A DNA stretch of 64,000 bases from Gordonia insulae (lineage in GTDB: Bacteria > Actinomycetota > Actinomycetes > Mycobacteriales > Mycobacteriaceae). A program made the translations under genes and the position numbers. The DNA lies in assembly GCF_003855095.1 (NCBI RefSeq), contig NZ_CP033972.1, positions 3,906,001 to 3,970,000 on the forward strand, given 5' to 3'. Shown here piece after piece: positions 48,209-54,862 of this stretch. How positions within the stretch are numbered: the stretch's first letter is position 1; each line of letters begins with the position of its first letter. The notes under the pieces are model-generated. The model was given only the letters and a program-made list of their open reading frames with translations. It did not search any database and was not told the DNA's origin.

Positions 48209-48458
48209 CTCGAATCGATTTGAATTGTGGCGCATGTGCTGTCGGTGATCCGCGATCCGGTACACCGAACAGCACGAAGTGTGCTCCTCGACAATGGCGG
48301 AAACTCCGCATGTGTGTCGCTACGGGTGACTTGCAAGAACTGCCGGCCAGCCCATGACTTTCGACGGAGGATCCACTCGTCAGTAGACTAAGCGCGGCAA
48401 GCGGACGCGATGGCCGTGCCCGTGACCATCGAACAGCACGAGACCTTCGAGAGTGACG

Positions 48459-49187
48459 ATGAGCGAGGACGCGCAGAGCCAGCAGCCTGATCCGATCCAT
48501 CCGCCGAACACGGCTGAGCGCAGCGTGGTTGTGTGCGGAACAGCGGGTGGCGTCGGCGCTTCGGTGGTTTCGGCGTTATTGGCTGAGTACCGGGCAGCAA
48601 GGTCACTCGGGGGTGCGTCGTGGTGGGTGGACGCCGCCGGCAACGATGGCGACCTGCATCAGCGCCTGCGCGCTACGGGCGACCAAGCGCTCCTGCGGAC
48701 GGCTTCCGGCACCGGACTGCTTCCGGCGCCCGACGCAGCCGTGACCGACGTTGTTCTGCATTCCTGGCGCTTCGGAGCAGTCCCTGTCGTAGACGCAGGT
48801 GCCCGACCATTGACCGTACTGAGCGAGCTCGAGGCCACCGAACTGCAGAGCGTCACACCAGTTCTCGTGGCGGCCCCCAGACCCGATCTCCTGAATCGTG
48901 CGCGCGAGATATTCACAGAGTGGGACCATGCCGGTGTGCTGGGACGCACAATTGTCGTGATCTGCTGCCAGGTACCGACATTGAATCACCAGGCGCTGAC
49001 AGACATGCTGATCGACGTGGTGTCGGGCAAAGTCGCCGGAGTGATCGGACTCGACTACGAGCCCGTACTGGGAGACGGAACAGCGGTCGACACTGGGGCA
49101 CAGGAACGCTTCTCACAGTCGACGTGGGGATCGTTGGAACAACTCGCTGCGCTCACCAGGCATACCCACACCCGGGCGCCGATATGA
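48459..49187 (+). CDS. MinD/ParA-like P-loop protein with degenerate Walker A (island gene 4)
   Basis: 242 residues from ATG 48459 (GTG 48453 upstream is possible). The first strand and loop VVVCGTAGGVGASVVSALL (residues 23-41) correspond to the MinD/ParA deviant Walker A motif, but both lysines are replaced (A-G-G-V-G-A-S instead of K-G-G-V-G-K-S/T). WWVDAAGNDGDLHQRL stands where Walker A' would be, and TVLSELEATELQSVTPVLVAA follows. ATP hydrolysis is therefore doubtful. MinD-like proteins without lysines occur in Tad pilus (TadZ) and transfer clusters, which suggests a scaffold role. A -10-like TAGACT near 48383 may start it separately. Its TGA overlaps the ATG of a 14-codon remnant. Confidence 0.72.
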   Translation: MSEDAQSQQPDPIHPPNTAERSVVVCGTAGGVGASVVSALLAEYRAARSLGGASWWVDAAGNDGDLHQRLRATGDQALLRTASGTGLLPAPDAAVTDVVLHSWRFGAVPVVDAGARPLTVLSELEATELQSVTPVLVAAPRPDLLNRAREIFTEWDHAGVLGRTIVVICCQVPTLNHQALTDMLIDVVSGKVAGVIGLDYEPVLGDGTAVDTGAQERFSQSTWGSLEQLAALTRHTHTRAPI

Positions 49188-49228
49188 GCGCTGGCACCAG
49201 GCAGGCGTGGCAGCAACCTATCAGCTGA
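49184..49228 (+). pseudogene. 5' remnant of a truncated downstream gene
   Basis: ATG 49184 overlaps the TGA of the MinD-like gene (ATGA), the usual sign of operon coupling, yet the frame (MSAGTRQAWQQPIS) stops after 14 codons at 49226-49228. Six bases later the oppositely oriented pseudogene begins. It looks like the start of a gene whose body was lost at a rearrangement junction. With 14 codons alone, chance is not excluded. Confidence 0.4.
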
Positions 49229-49233
49229 CGCGA

Positions 49234-49497
49234 TCAGGGAAATAGCGTGTAGTTGCTTGTCGGAAAAGCGATTCCGTTACCGACGTATGACAGGACATGG
49301 AGTCCTGAACTGGGTCGAATCATCTGCCGCACGGGCTTGCCGCCCCGTCGCCAGTGAATGCACGTGGTGTGTAGGTCACGAAGGCCTTTCCCGGTGCTCT
49401 GCGGTCGACGGTGATGCCGACATGGATTGCGGCCTCGGCAACCGCTGTTTCCGCCGACAGCCCAGACGTCTTCGCTGTACTGGCTTATTCGCGGCGC
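49234..49497 (-). pseudogene. Decayed tandem copy of the small secreted two-Cys protein
   Basis: Reading leftwards from 49497, the sequence encodes APRISQYSEDVWAVGG then NSGCRG, nearly identical to the intact neighbour (APRISQYSQDIWSVGANNGCRG). After this the frame shifts: another frame gives AIHVGITVDRRAPGKAFV, then TPRAFTGDG, matching the intact AIHVG...PGKAF...PRAFVGDG. The middle ~100 bases, including the second Cys region, are missing, and the original frame resumes as PSSGLHVL...SNYTLFP to a stop at 49234. There is no signal peptide or start; the copy begins right after the intact gene's stop, so this is a broken tandem duplication. Confidence 0.82.
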
Positions 49498-49502
49498 GGG
49501 CG

Positions 49503-49967
49503 TCAGGGAACGATGAGGTAATTTGCCGATCCCACGCTCGTACCTGTTCCGCCGACGACGATTTGGTGCAGTCCGGAGCCGGGTGTGACGGTTAGTCGGA
49601 TCTGGCGCCCGCCGCGGGGTCCTGCCGTGACCGTGCGCTCCCATTGTGGCGTCGACCTAAAGAAGTCGACGACGACCTTGCTGCGGATCTTGCAGACCGG
49701 ATTCCTTTGCCACCCTGGTCCGTCACCGACAAATGCGCGTGGGGTGAGGGTGATGAATGCTTTCCCCGGCTGTTGTTGATCGACCTGGATGCCGACGTGG
49801 ATGGCTCCGCGGCATCCGTTGTTGGCGCCGACCGACCAGATGTCTTGGGAGTACTGGCTGATTCGGGGAGCTTCGTATGGCCGGGCGTTCGCCGCGCCCG
49901 TCCCGACGATCGACACCACGATCAACGCAACGGCACTGCAGACGAGCACTAGGGATCGACGGAACAC
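49503..49967 (-). CDS. Small secreted two-Cys protein
   Basis: 154 residues from GTG 49967, six bases after AAAGGA, which decides the start (the frame is open to 50054). A signal peptide VFRRSLVLVCSAVALIVVSI ends near A-N-A. The mature domain has the family marks: NNGCRGAIHVG, PGKAFITLTPRAFVGDGPGW, RNPVC, TPGSGLHQ and the terminal NYLIVP. It is a paralogue of the rightward gene at 47717-48208. One Cys pair suggests an extracellular disulfide. It lies on the strand opposite to the island operon, next to its own decayed copy. The function is unknown. Confidence 0.77.
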   Translation of the reverse strand: MFRRSLVLVCSAVALIVVSIVGTGAANARPYEAPRISQYSQDIWSVGANNGCRGAIHVGIQVDQQQPGKAFITLTPRAFVGDGPGWQRNPVCKIRSKVVVDFFRSTPQWERTVTAGPRGGRQIRLTVTPGSGLHQIVVGGTGTSVGSANYLIVP

Positions 49968-50116
49968 GTCAGTCCTTTCGGATCGATTCTGGCGAGGCGT
50001 CGCCCGGTTCGACCGCAACCGTATCGAACACGATTCATCCATGAGGAACCGCACCCGCTCAACAGAGTTCGCTGTCGTCTACCCGAACGACAGTGACCCC
50101 GAAGCGGTTCGAGCTG

Positions 50117-51193
50117 CTAGGAGCCCTGACCCGCGATCCAGAAGTACGTGATCAACGCGAGCACGAAGACCACCACGTACAGCCAGCCGAGCCAGATGGC
50201 AACGCGTGCAAATGGTTCACCGAGCTCGCGGGTTCGGGCGATGCTCGACCGCGCACGGTAGCCGAGGTAGAGGCCGATCGGCGCGGTGATCCCCAGGATG
50301 GAGAGGACCAGAGCCCAGATCGCGGTGCGGTTGGTCGGACGGCGAGATGCTGCAGCGGTACGGGACGGCCGGGCGGCCTCGGAACGGCTGCGTGGCGGCA
50401 CGGGTTCCTCCGGAACAGCTTCGTCGATGGTGGTTGTCGCCGAGTAGGCCCGCGGACGATCGGCGTCGTTGTCCTCGGCCCGGTCGTCCGTCGTCGAGGG
50501 ATCGATCGGTTCGAAGTCGTCTGGTGGCCCGAGGAACGGCTCCGGCCGCGCGACGCGGCTGGTCTCCTGGTCGGCACCGGGCTCGCCCGGGGTGCGGGTG
50601 GTGGGTTGGTTCGGTGCGTCGGCGGGACGCGGCATCGATGCGGCCCGGGTGGGTGCGGCACTCGGCGCAGGGCTTCCGGGGCCGGCGGCACGCGGAGGAC
50701 CGCCGGGAGGCCGTCCGGGACGACCCGGCGGTGGCGGACGCTGGCCGGGGGGCGGTCGGTAGCCGGGAGGCGGGGGACCGCCGCGGCGTGGCGGCGGCGA
50801 GTTCCGAGCGCCGGGAGGTGCCGTGTTCCACGGCGGAACGCCTGCACCGGGAGCTCCGCCGGGCGGCGGGGGATTACCGCGAGGAGCGGGACCGGGACCA
50901 CCGGGTCCGCGTGGCGGGACGTTCCGAGGTGGAGGACCGCCCGGACCGGGCGCGCCGGACTGAGGTGGTCGGGGGGCGGGCCTTCCCGGTGGGGGAGCAT
51001 TGCCCGAGGTGCGGGGCGGTCCGGAGGTCGGCGGCGGTGGCGAACCGGGTGCGGTGACCGGAGCGGTGGGGCGACGCTCCCACGGTGCGGACACCGGCAT
51101 GTTCGTCGAGGCCGCTGACCCGTCGTCGTCGGCCCCGCTCTCGGGAGGGCCCGAATCGGCGGGTCGGCGCGAGCTGTCGTCGGAGGTCACCAT
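50117..51193 (-). CDS. Pro-rich DUF4190-type two-helix membrane protein
   Basis: 358 residues from ATG 51193 (GTG 51190 follows). The first ~270 residues are disordered, made of Pro/Gly/Arg runs, then acidic. The C-terminal DUF4190 module has two helices: WALVLSILGITAPIGLYLGY, then the short cytoplasmic stretch RARSSIARTRELGEPFA, then IWLGWLYVVVFVLALITYFW. Such proteins are common near division and wall genes in actinobacteria, but the function is not defined. There is no clear ribosome site, and a TAATTT box just before the ATG might give a leaderless message. It marks the right border of the accessory island. Confidence 0.8.
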   Translation of the reverse strand: MVTSDDSSRRPADSGPPESGADDDGSAASTNMPVSAPWERRPTAPVTAPGSPPPPTSGPPRTSGNAPPPGRPAPRPPQSGAPGPGGPPPRNVPPRGPGGPGPAPRGNPPPPGGAPGAGVPPWNTAPPGARNSPPPRRGGPPPPGYRPPPGQRPPPPGRPGRPPGGPPRAAGPGSPAPSAAPTRAASMPRPADAPNQPTTRTPGEPGADQETSRVARPEPFLGPPDDFEPIDPSTTDDRAEDNDADRPRAYSATTTIDEAVPEEPVPPRSRSEAARPSRTAAASRRPTNRTAIWALVLSILGITAPIGLYLGYRARSSIARTRELGEPFARVAIWLGWLYVVVFVLALITYFWIAGQGS

Positions 51194-51272
51194 TACAAAT
51201 TACCGTTGCGGGCGCGCAGACCGCGCCGCTACCGGTGGCTGATCGGTCGTGGGTACCGGGCCGCGGTCCGTG

Positions 51273-51449
51273 TCACGAGGTCGCCGACGTCGCGTCACCG
51301 CGGTGTGCGTTGAGTTCTTCGACGCGCGGGATCGTGGCCGACACCGTCGGTGGCTCGCGGCGAGAGCGGCGCACGACGACCACTGCGACCGCGGTCGCGA
51401 GCAACGAGGCCAGCACCGACACCGCGGTCCACACGTACTTGTTCGACAT
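51273..51449 (-). CDS. Short CwsA-like single-helix membrane protein
   Basis: 58 residues from ATG 51449, behind GGTGGGC. One helix ([22 protein letters not shown]) is followed by [20 protein letters not shown]. Between tRNA-Ala and ppiA, M. tuberculosis has CwsA (Rv0008c, 145 residues), which helps localise wall-synthesis proteins and interacts with CrgA. Its C-terminal helix and R-R-S-x-R-x-E-P tail resemble this small protein. Here the ~90-residue cytoplasmic front part is absent, so this would be a minimal or truncated version. Homology rests on position and the tail pattern. Confidence 0.55.
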   Translation of the reverse strand: MSNKYVWTAVSVLASLLATAVAVVVVRRSRREPPTVSATIPRVEELNAHRGDATSATS

Positions 51450-51575
51450 GCCCACCAGCGTGCCAGCCGGACAGACCACCTGTCACCTCGGGTCCACGGC
51501 GTCACCGTCGGCCGACGTCCCGTTTGTTCGCGGAGGGCCGAGCCCCGATCGCCGTACAAGTGGTTGGATGGACAT

Positions 51576-52097
51576 GTGACTACTCAGAAGCAGACCGCGA
51601 CACTTCACACCAACCGCGGCGACATCGTTGTCGAACTCTTCGGCAACCACGCGCCCAAGACGGTGGCCAATTTCACCGGCCTCGCCGACGGCTCCAAGGA
51701 GTACAGCCAGCCGAACGCATCCGGCGGCAACAGCGGCCCGTTCTACGACGGCTCGGTCTTCCACCGCGTCATCGAGGGCTTCATGATCCAGGGCGGCGAC
51801 CCCACCGGAACCGGCCGTGGCGGCCCCGGGTATCAGTTCGCCGACGAGTTCCACCCGGAGCTGCAGTTCGATCGCCCGTACCTGCTGGCGATGGCCAACG
51901 CCGGCCCGGGCACCAACGGCTCGCAGTTCTTCATCACCGTCGGCCCCACCCCGCACCTGAACCGCAAGCACAGCATCTTCGGTGAGGTCGTCGACCCCGA
52001 GTCGCAGAAGATCGTCGACGCCATCGCGACGACCTCCACCGACCGCGCCGATCGCCCGCTCGACGAGGTCGTCATCCAGAAGATCGAACTCAACTGA
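51576..52097 (+). CDS. ppiA: Peptidyl-prolyl cis-trans isomerase, cyclophilin type
   Basis: 173 residues from GTG 51576 ([20 protein letters not shown]); the open frame back to 51249 is antisense to the CwsA-like gene. Cyclophilin core motifs are complete: [20 protein letters not shown], with the catalytic Arg in FHRV, then [17 protein letters not shown] and HSIFGEVV. It catalyses proline isomerisation in the cytoplasm. The stop TGA overlaps the CTG that may start the rhomboid gene. Confidence 0.95.
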   Translation: MTTQKQTATLHTNRGDIVVELFGNHAPKTVANFTGLADGSKEYSQPNASGGNSGPFYDGSVFHRVIEGFMIQGGDPTGTGRGGPGYQFADEFHPELQFDRPYLLAMANAGPGTNGSQFFITVGPTPHLNRKHSIFGEVVDPESQKIVDAIATTSTDRADRPLDEVVIQKIELN

Positions 52098-52144
52098 CCG
52101 GGCCGCACCACCCCGGTCCGCAGTACACCGCCGGTCCGCCGGCG

Positions 52145-53041
52145 GTGTGCTTCCGGCATCCCGACCGCCCGACCGGCCTGTCCTGCAGCCGGTGCGGGCG
52201 GCCGGCGTGCCCGGAGTGCCTGCGTTCGGCTGCCGTCGGCCAGCACTGCGTCGAGTGCCTGCGCAACGACGGTGTGCAGAGGGCGGCGGTACGGCCGACC
52301 TTCGGTGATCGCGGCATCAGTCCGATGGTCGCCAAGCCGATGGTGGCGTCGCGGCCATATGCGACCTACGGGCTGATCGGGATCAACCTGATCATCTTCG
52401 CCGTCTGCGTCTTGCAGGCGCGGGGCTTCGAGATGGTGCGCTCGCAGCTGTTCGTCGACTGGGCCCTGGTCAAACCGTGGGTCGCCGACGGCGAGTATTG
52501 GCGGCTGTTCACCGCGGGCTTCCTGCACTTCTCCGTGACCCACATCGCGGTCAACATGATCTCGCTCTACGTGCTGGGCCGCGACCTCGAGATCGCCATC
52601 GGCATCCCGCGCTACCTCGCCGTGTATTTCACCGCGCTACTCGGCGGCAGTGCGGCGGTGATGGCGCTCGGTTCGGGTACGGCCATCAACGCCGGCGCCT
52701 CGGGGGCGATCTACGGTCTGATGGGTGCGGTTCTCGTGGTCGTGCTGAAGGCGCGGGTGTCGCCGGTCCCGGTGATCTCGATCATCGCGCTCAACCTGGT
52801 CCTGTCGATCACGATCCCCAACATCTCGCTGCTCGCCCACGTCGGCGGTCTCGTCTTCGGCGCCGCCGCAACCGCGGGGATCATCTTTCTCCCGCAGTGG
52901 GTGTTGCCGCAGGAACGTCGCACCGCGACCTCGGTCGCCCGGGTCGGATGGATCGCGGTGGCCGTGCTGCTCGTCGCGGCGGTGGCCGTCAGCGTCGGTG
53001 TCGGAATCTCCTACGCGAACACCCACATCCTCGTCGGGTAG
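52145..53041 (+). CDS. Rhomboid-family intramembrane serine protease with N-terminal zinc finger
   Basis: 298 residues from GTG 52145. The frame stays open upstream to a CTG at 52094 that overlaps the ppiA stop (CTGA) and would add [16 protein letters not shown]; no ATG/GTG/TTG lies between. The N-terminus has a B-box-like finger with paired Cys (CFRHPDRPTGLSCSRCGRPA, CPEC, CVEC). Six or seven helices follow, with H-x4-H-x3-N in HFSVTHIAVNM, the nucleophile Ser in NAGASGAIYGLMG and the His in LLAHVGGLVFGA, so the protease should be active. Substrates are unknown. Rhomboids follow ppiA in Gordonia and Rhodococcus. Confidence 0.9.
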   Translation: MCFRHPDRPTGLSCSRCGRPACPECLRSAAVGQHCVECLRNDGVQRAAVRPTFGDRGISPMVAKPMVASRPYATYGLIGINLIIFAVCVLQARGFEMVRSQLFVDWALVKPWVADGEYWRLFTAGFLHFSVTHIAVNMISLYVLGRDLEIAIGIPRYLAVYFTALLGGSAAVMALGSGTAINAGASGAIYGLMGAVLVVVLKARVSPVPVISIIALNLVLSITIPNISLLAHVGGLVFGAAATAGIIFLPQWVLPQERRTATSVARVGWIAVAVLLVAAVAVSVGVGISYANTHILVG

Positions 53042-53062
53042 CGGCCCCGGCGGGCCAGGCGG

Positions 53063-53566
53063 CTAGGCGCGCTGGTCGTCGACGACGAACCCGGCGCGAC
53101 GGAGTTCGTCTGCGACGTCGCTGAGGTCGGCTCCGAGGTCCCAGCGACCGAACACCACGAGCCGGGTGTCGTCGCGCAGACCGTCTACGATCGCCGTCGT
53201 CGGCGCATCATCGTTCAGAAAGTCGAACTCGAGCTGACCGGTGCGCCGGCCGATGCGTCGAAAGTCCAGCAGGCGGATCCGCTCGATGCGATCGCGCGGA
53301 TACGTGTGGGTGCCGCCGAGGGAACGGATCACCACGGCCGGCTGTCCGTCGAGGCTCGTCACGGCCAGTCGCGGCCGGATCACCAACGCGTGCGCCGCGA
53401 AACCCAACAGCATCAGTCCGGCGATCCCCATGAGCACCAGTCCGGCCGGGTCCGAGGCCGCGATCACGGCTGCGACCAGCAGGATCACGCCCCCGACGGC
53501 CAGCGCGCCACCGGCCGCACGAGACGGCGACCACGCCCATGTGGACACAGAGGCAGAGTTATCCAC
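53063..53566 (-). CDS. PH-domain (DUF2581, Rv0010c-like) membrane protein
   Basis: 167 residues from GTG 53566. Two hydrophobic segments at the N-terminus (AAGGALAVGGVILLVAAVIA and LVLMGIAGLMLLGFAAHALV) precede a cytoplasmic bacterial PH-like domain (RLAVTSLDGQPAVVIRSLG ... DRIERIRLLDF). It occupies the place of Rv0010c between ppiA/rhomboid and crgA. The function is unknown; a division-site role would fit its neighbour. The start codon lies inside a perfect DnaA box (TTATCCACA on the plus strand, 53559-53567); a second in-frame GTG at 53548 (VSTWAW) is an alternative start. Confidence 0.85.
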   Translation of the reverse strand: MDNSASVSTWAWSPSRAAGGALAVGGVILLVAAVIAASDPAGLVLMGIAGLMLLGFAAHALVIRPRLAVTSLDGQPAVVIRSLGGTHTYPRDRIERIRLLDFRRIGRRTGQLEFDFLNDDAPTTAIVDGLRDDTRLVVFGRWDLGADLSDVADELRRAGFVVDDQRA

Positions 53567-53638
53567 AGGGATTACTCACAGTGGGGATGGATTACACACA
53601 TGTGATTTCCACAGTGTGGATGAATTACACACATGTGA
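53559..53638. repeat. DnaA box and two 29-bp direct repeats upstream of the PH-domain gene
   Basis: The perfect DnaA box TTATCCACA is at 53559-53567. Two 29-bp direct repeats (53577-53605 and 53610-53638, period 33) differ at two positions. Each contains CACAGTG near its start and the 15-mer ATTACACACATGTGA with the internal palindrome CACATGTG. They fill the short gap between the crgA stop and the PH-domain start. The stretch is AT-richer than its surroundings. Confidence 0.8.
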
Positions 53639-53647
53639 GTAGACCGG

Positions 53648-53938
53648 TCAGCGCCACCGCATCGTCATCAACAGACCCACCACCATCAGGGCGAATCCGA
53701 TCAAGAAGTTCCACGGGCCGAGGTTGTACATCCAGTGCAACGCCTTGCCCTCGGCGCCGAGTGCCGACGGGGTCGCCACGAGATAGAACACGATGAGCCA
53801 GGCGAGTCCGAGCAGCATCAGGCCGAGCATGATCCAGACGTAGATGTTGCTCGACGGCCCGGCCTTCACCTTCACCGGCGTACGGCTGGCCGGATTGATG
53901 GTGTAGTCGGTCTTCTTCCGGACTTTTGACTTCGGCAT
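53648..53938 (-). CDS. crgA: Cell division protein CrgA
   Basis: 96 residues from ATG 53938 ([20 protein letters not shown]). Two transmembrane helices ([20 protein letters not shown] and [18 protein letters not shown]) are separated by [19 protein letters not shown], the conserved external loop of the family. CrgA bridges FtsZ, FtsI, FtsQ and CwsA at the septum in mycobacteria and coordinates septation in Streptomyces. Length and motifs are normal. It is transcribed towards the PH-domain gene. Confidence 0.96.
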   Translation of the reverse strand: MPKSKVRKKTDYTINPASRTPVKVKAGPSSNIYVWIMLGLMLLGLAWLIVFYLVATPSALGAEGKALHWMYNLGPWNFLIGFALMVVGLLMTMRWR

Positions 53939-54157
53939 GACTTCCTCTGTAGTGCTGAACAGCTCATCGGGCTGTCGGTCGGCGCGGCGGTGCCGGGAGG
54001 GTCAACACCGGTACTCGGCGATCCGCCGCTCTCGCAAGAACTCCTGTCTACGGTATCTCACCAGGTCGCCGACCCGACAACGTCGCGGCGACCAGCACGT
54101 TCCGCACCTGGGAAAACCGCGTGTCCCGGCCCCGGTCACCCGCGGTAGCCTGACGGG

Positions 54158-54841
54158 GTGAATCAGCCGTCTGCGCACGTGGGAGCCGGATCGACCACCG
54201 GCCGCATCCTGGTCATCGACAACTACGACAGCTTCGTCTACAACCTGGTCCAGTACCTCGGCCAGCTCGGCGTCGAGGCCGTGGTGTGGCGCAACGACGA
54301 CCCGCAGCTCGACGACCCGGCCGCAGCGGTCGAGGGATTCGACGGCGTACTCCTCAGTCCGGGTCCGGGCACGCCGCAGCGCGCGGGCGTGACCATCCCG
54401 ATGGTCGGCGTGGCGCGCGACCGTGGCACCCCGCTCCTCGGCGTCTGCCTCGGTCACCAGGCGATCGGCGCGGCCTTCGGGGGCACCGTCGACCGGGCAC
54501 CCGAACTTCTGCACGGCAAGACGTCGCAGGTGTTCCACGACGGCGGCGGTGTGCTCGCCGGCCTGCCTGACCCGTTCACCGCGACGCGCTATCACTCATT
54601 GACCGTGCTGCCCGAGACGATCCCCGACGAATTGATCGTCACCGGCCGCACCGAATCCGGCATCGTGATGGCGATGAGGCATCGCGAGCTGCCCATCCAT
54701 GGCGTGCAGTTCCACCCGGAGAGCGTCCTCACCCAGGGCGGTCATCGCATGCTCGCCAACTGGCTGGCGGTGTGCGGCGTCGACGTCCCGGAGTCGAGGG
54801 TCGCCGTCCTCGAATCCGAGATGGCCGAAGCGATCGGCTGA
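54158..54841 (+). CDS. pabA: Glutamine amidotransferase, aminodeoxychorismate/anthranilate synthase component II
   Basis: 227 residues from GTG 54158. The class I glutaminase triad is intact: Cys in LLGVCLGHQAIG, His and Glu in HGVQFHPESV; the oxyanion loop LSPGPGTPQ and the NYDSFVYNLVQYL start are standard. It feeds ammonia to a PabB or TrpE partner encoded elsewhere. Positional homologue of Rv0013 (annotated trpG/pabA); the symbol cannot be decided by sequence alone. A TAGCCT box ends 6 nt before the GTG, so the transcript may be leaderless. In the 219-nt gap from crgA (53939-54157) no DUF881 gene (Rv0012) is found. Confidence 0.9.
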   Translation: MNQPSAHVGAGSTTGRILVIDNYDSFVYNLVQYLGQLGVEAVVWRNDDPQLDDPAAAVEGFDGVLLSPGPGTPQRAGVTIPMVGVARDRGTPLLGVCLGHQAIGAAFGGTVDRAPELLHGKTSQVFHDGGGVLAGLPDPFTATRYHSLTVLPETIPDELIVTGRTESGIVMAMRHRELPIHGVQFHPESVLTQGGHRMLANWLAVCGVDVPESRVAVLESEMAEAIG

Positions 54842-54862
54842 CCGCACACCGACCGTCAGCCG
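54835..54862. terminator. Inverted repeat between convergent pabA and pknB
   Basis: CGGCTGAC (54835-54842) and GTCAGCCG (54855-54862) form a perfect 8-bp stem over a 12-nt loop, covering both stop codons of the tail-to-tail genes. Without a T-run it is only a candidate bidirectional terminator. Confidence 0.4.

Noticed and set aside
48236..48275. Terminator after the small secreted protein gene
   Set aside because: The GTGCTGT...ACAGCAC stem has a bulge and a long loop and lacks a T-run; noted in the gene entry only.
44915..50110. Integration of the island at tRNA-Ala as an attachment site
   Set aside because: No repeat of the tRNA 3' end was seen downstream by eye and no integrase lies in the window; a computed repeat search would be needed.
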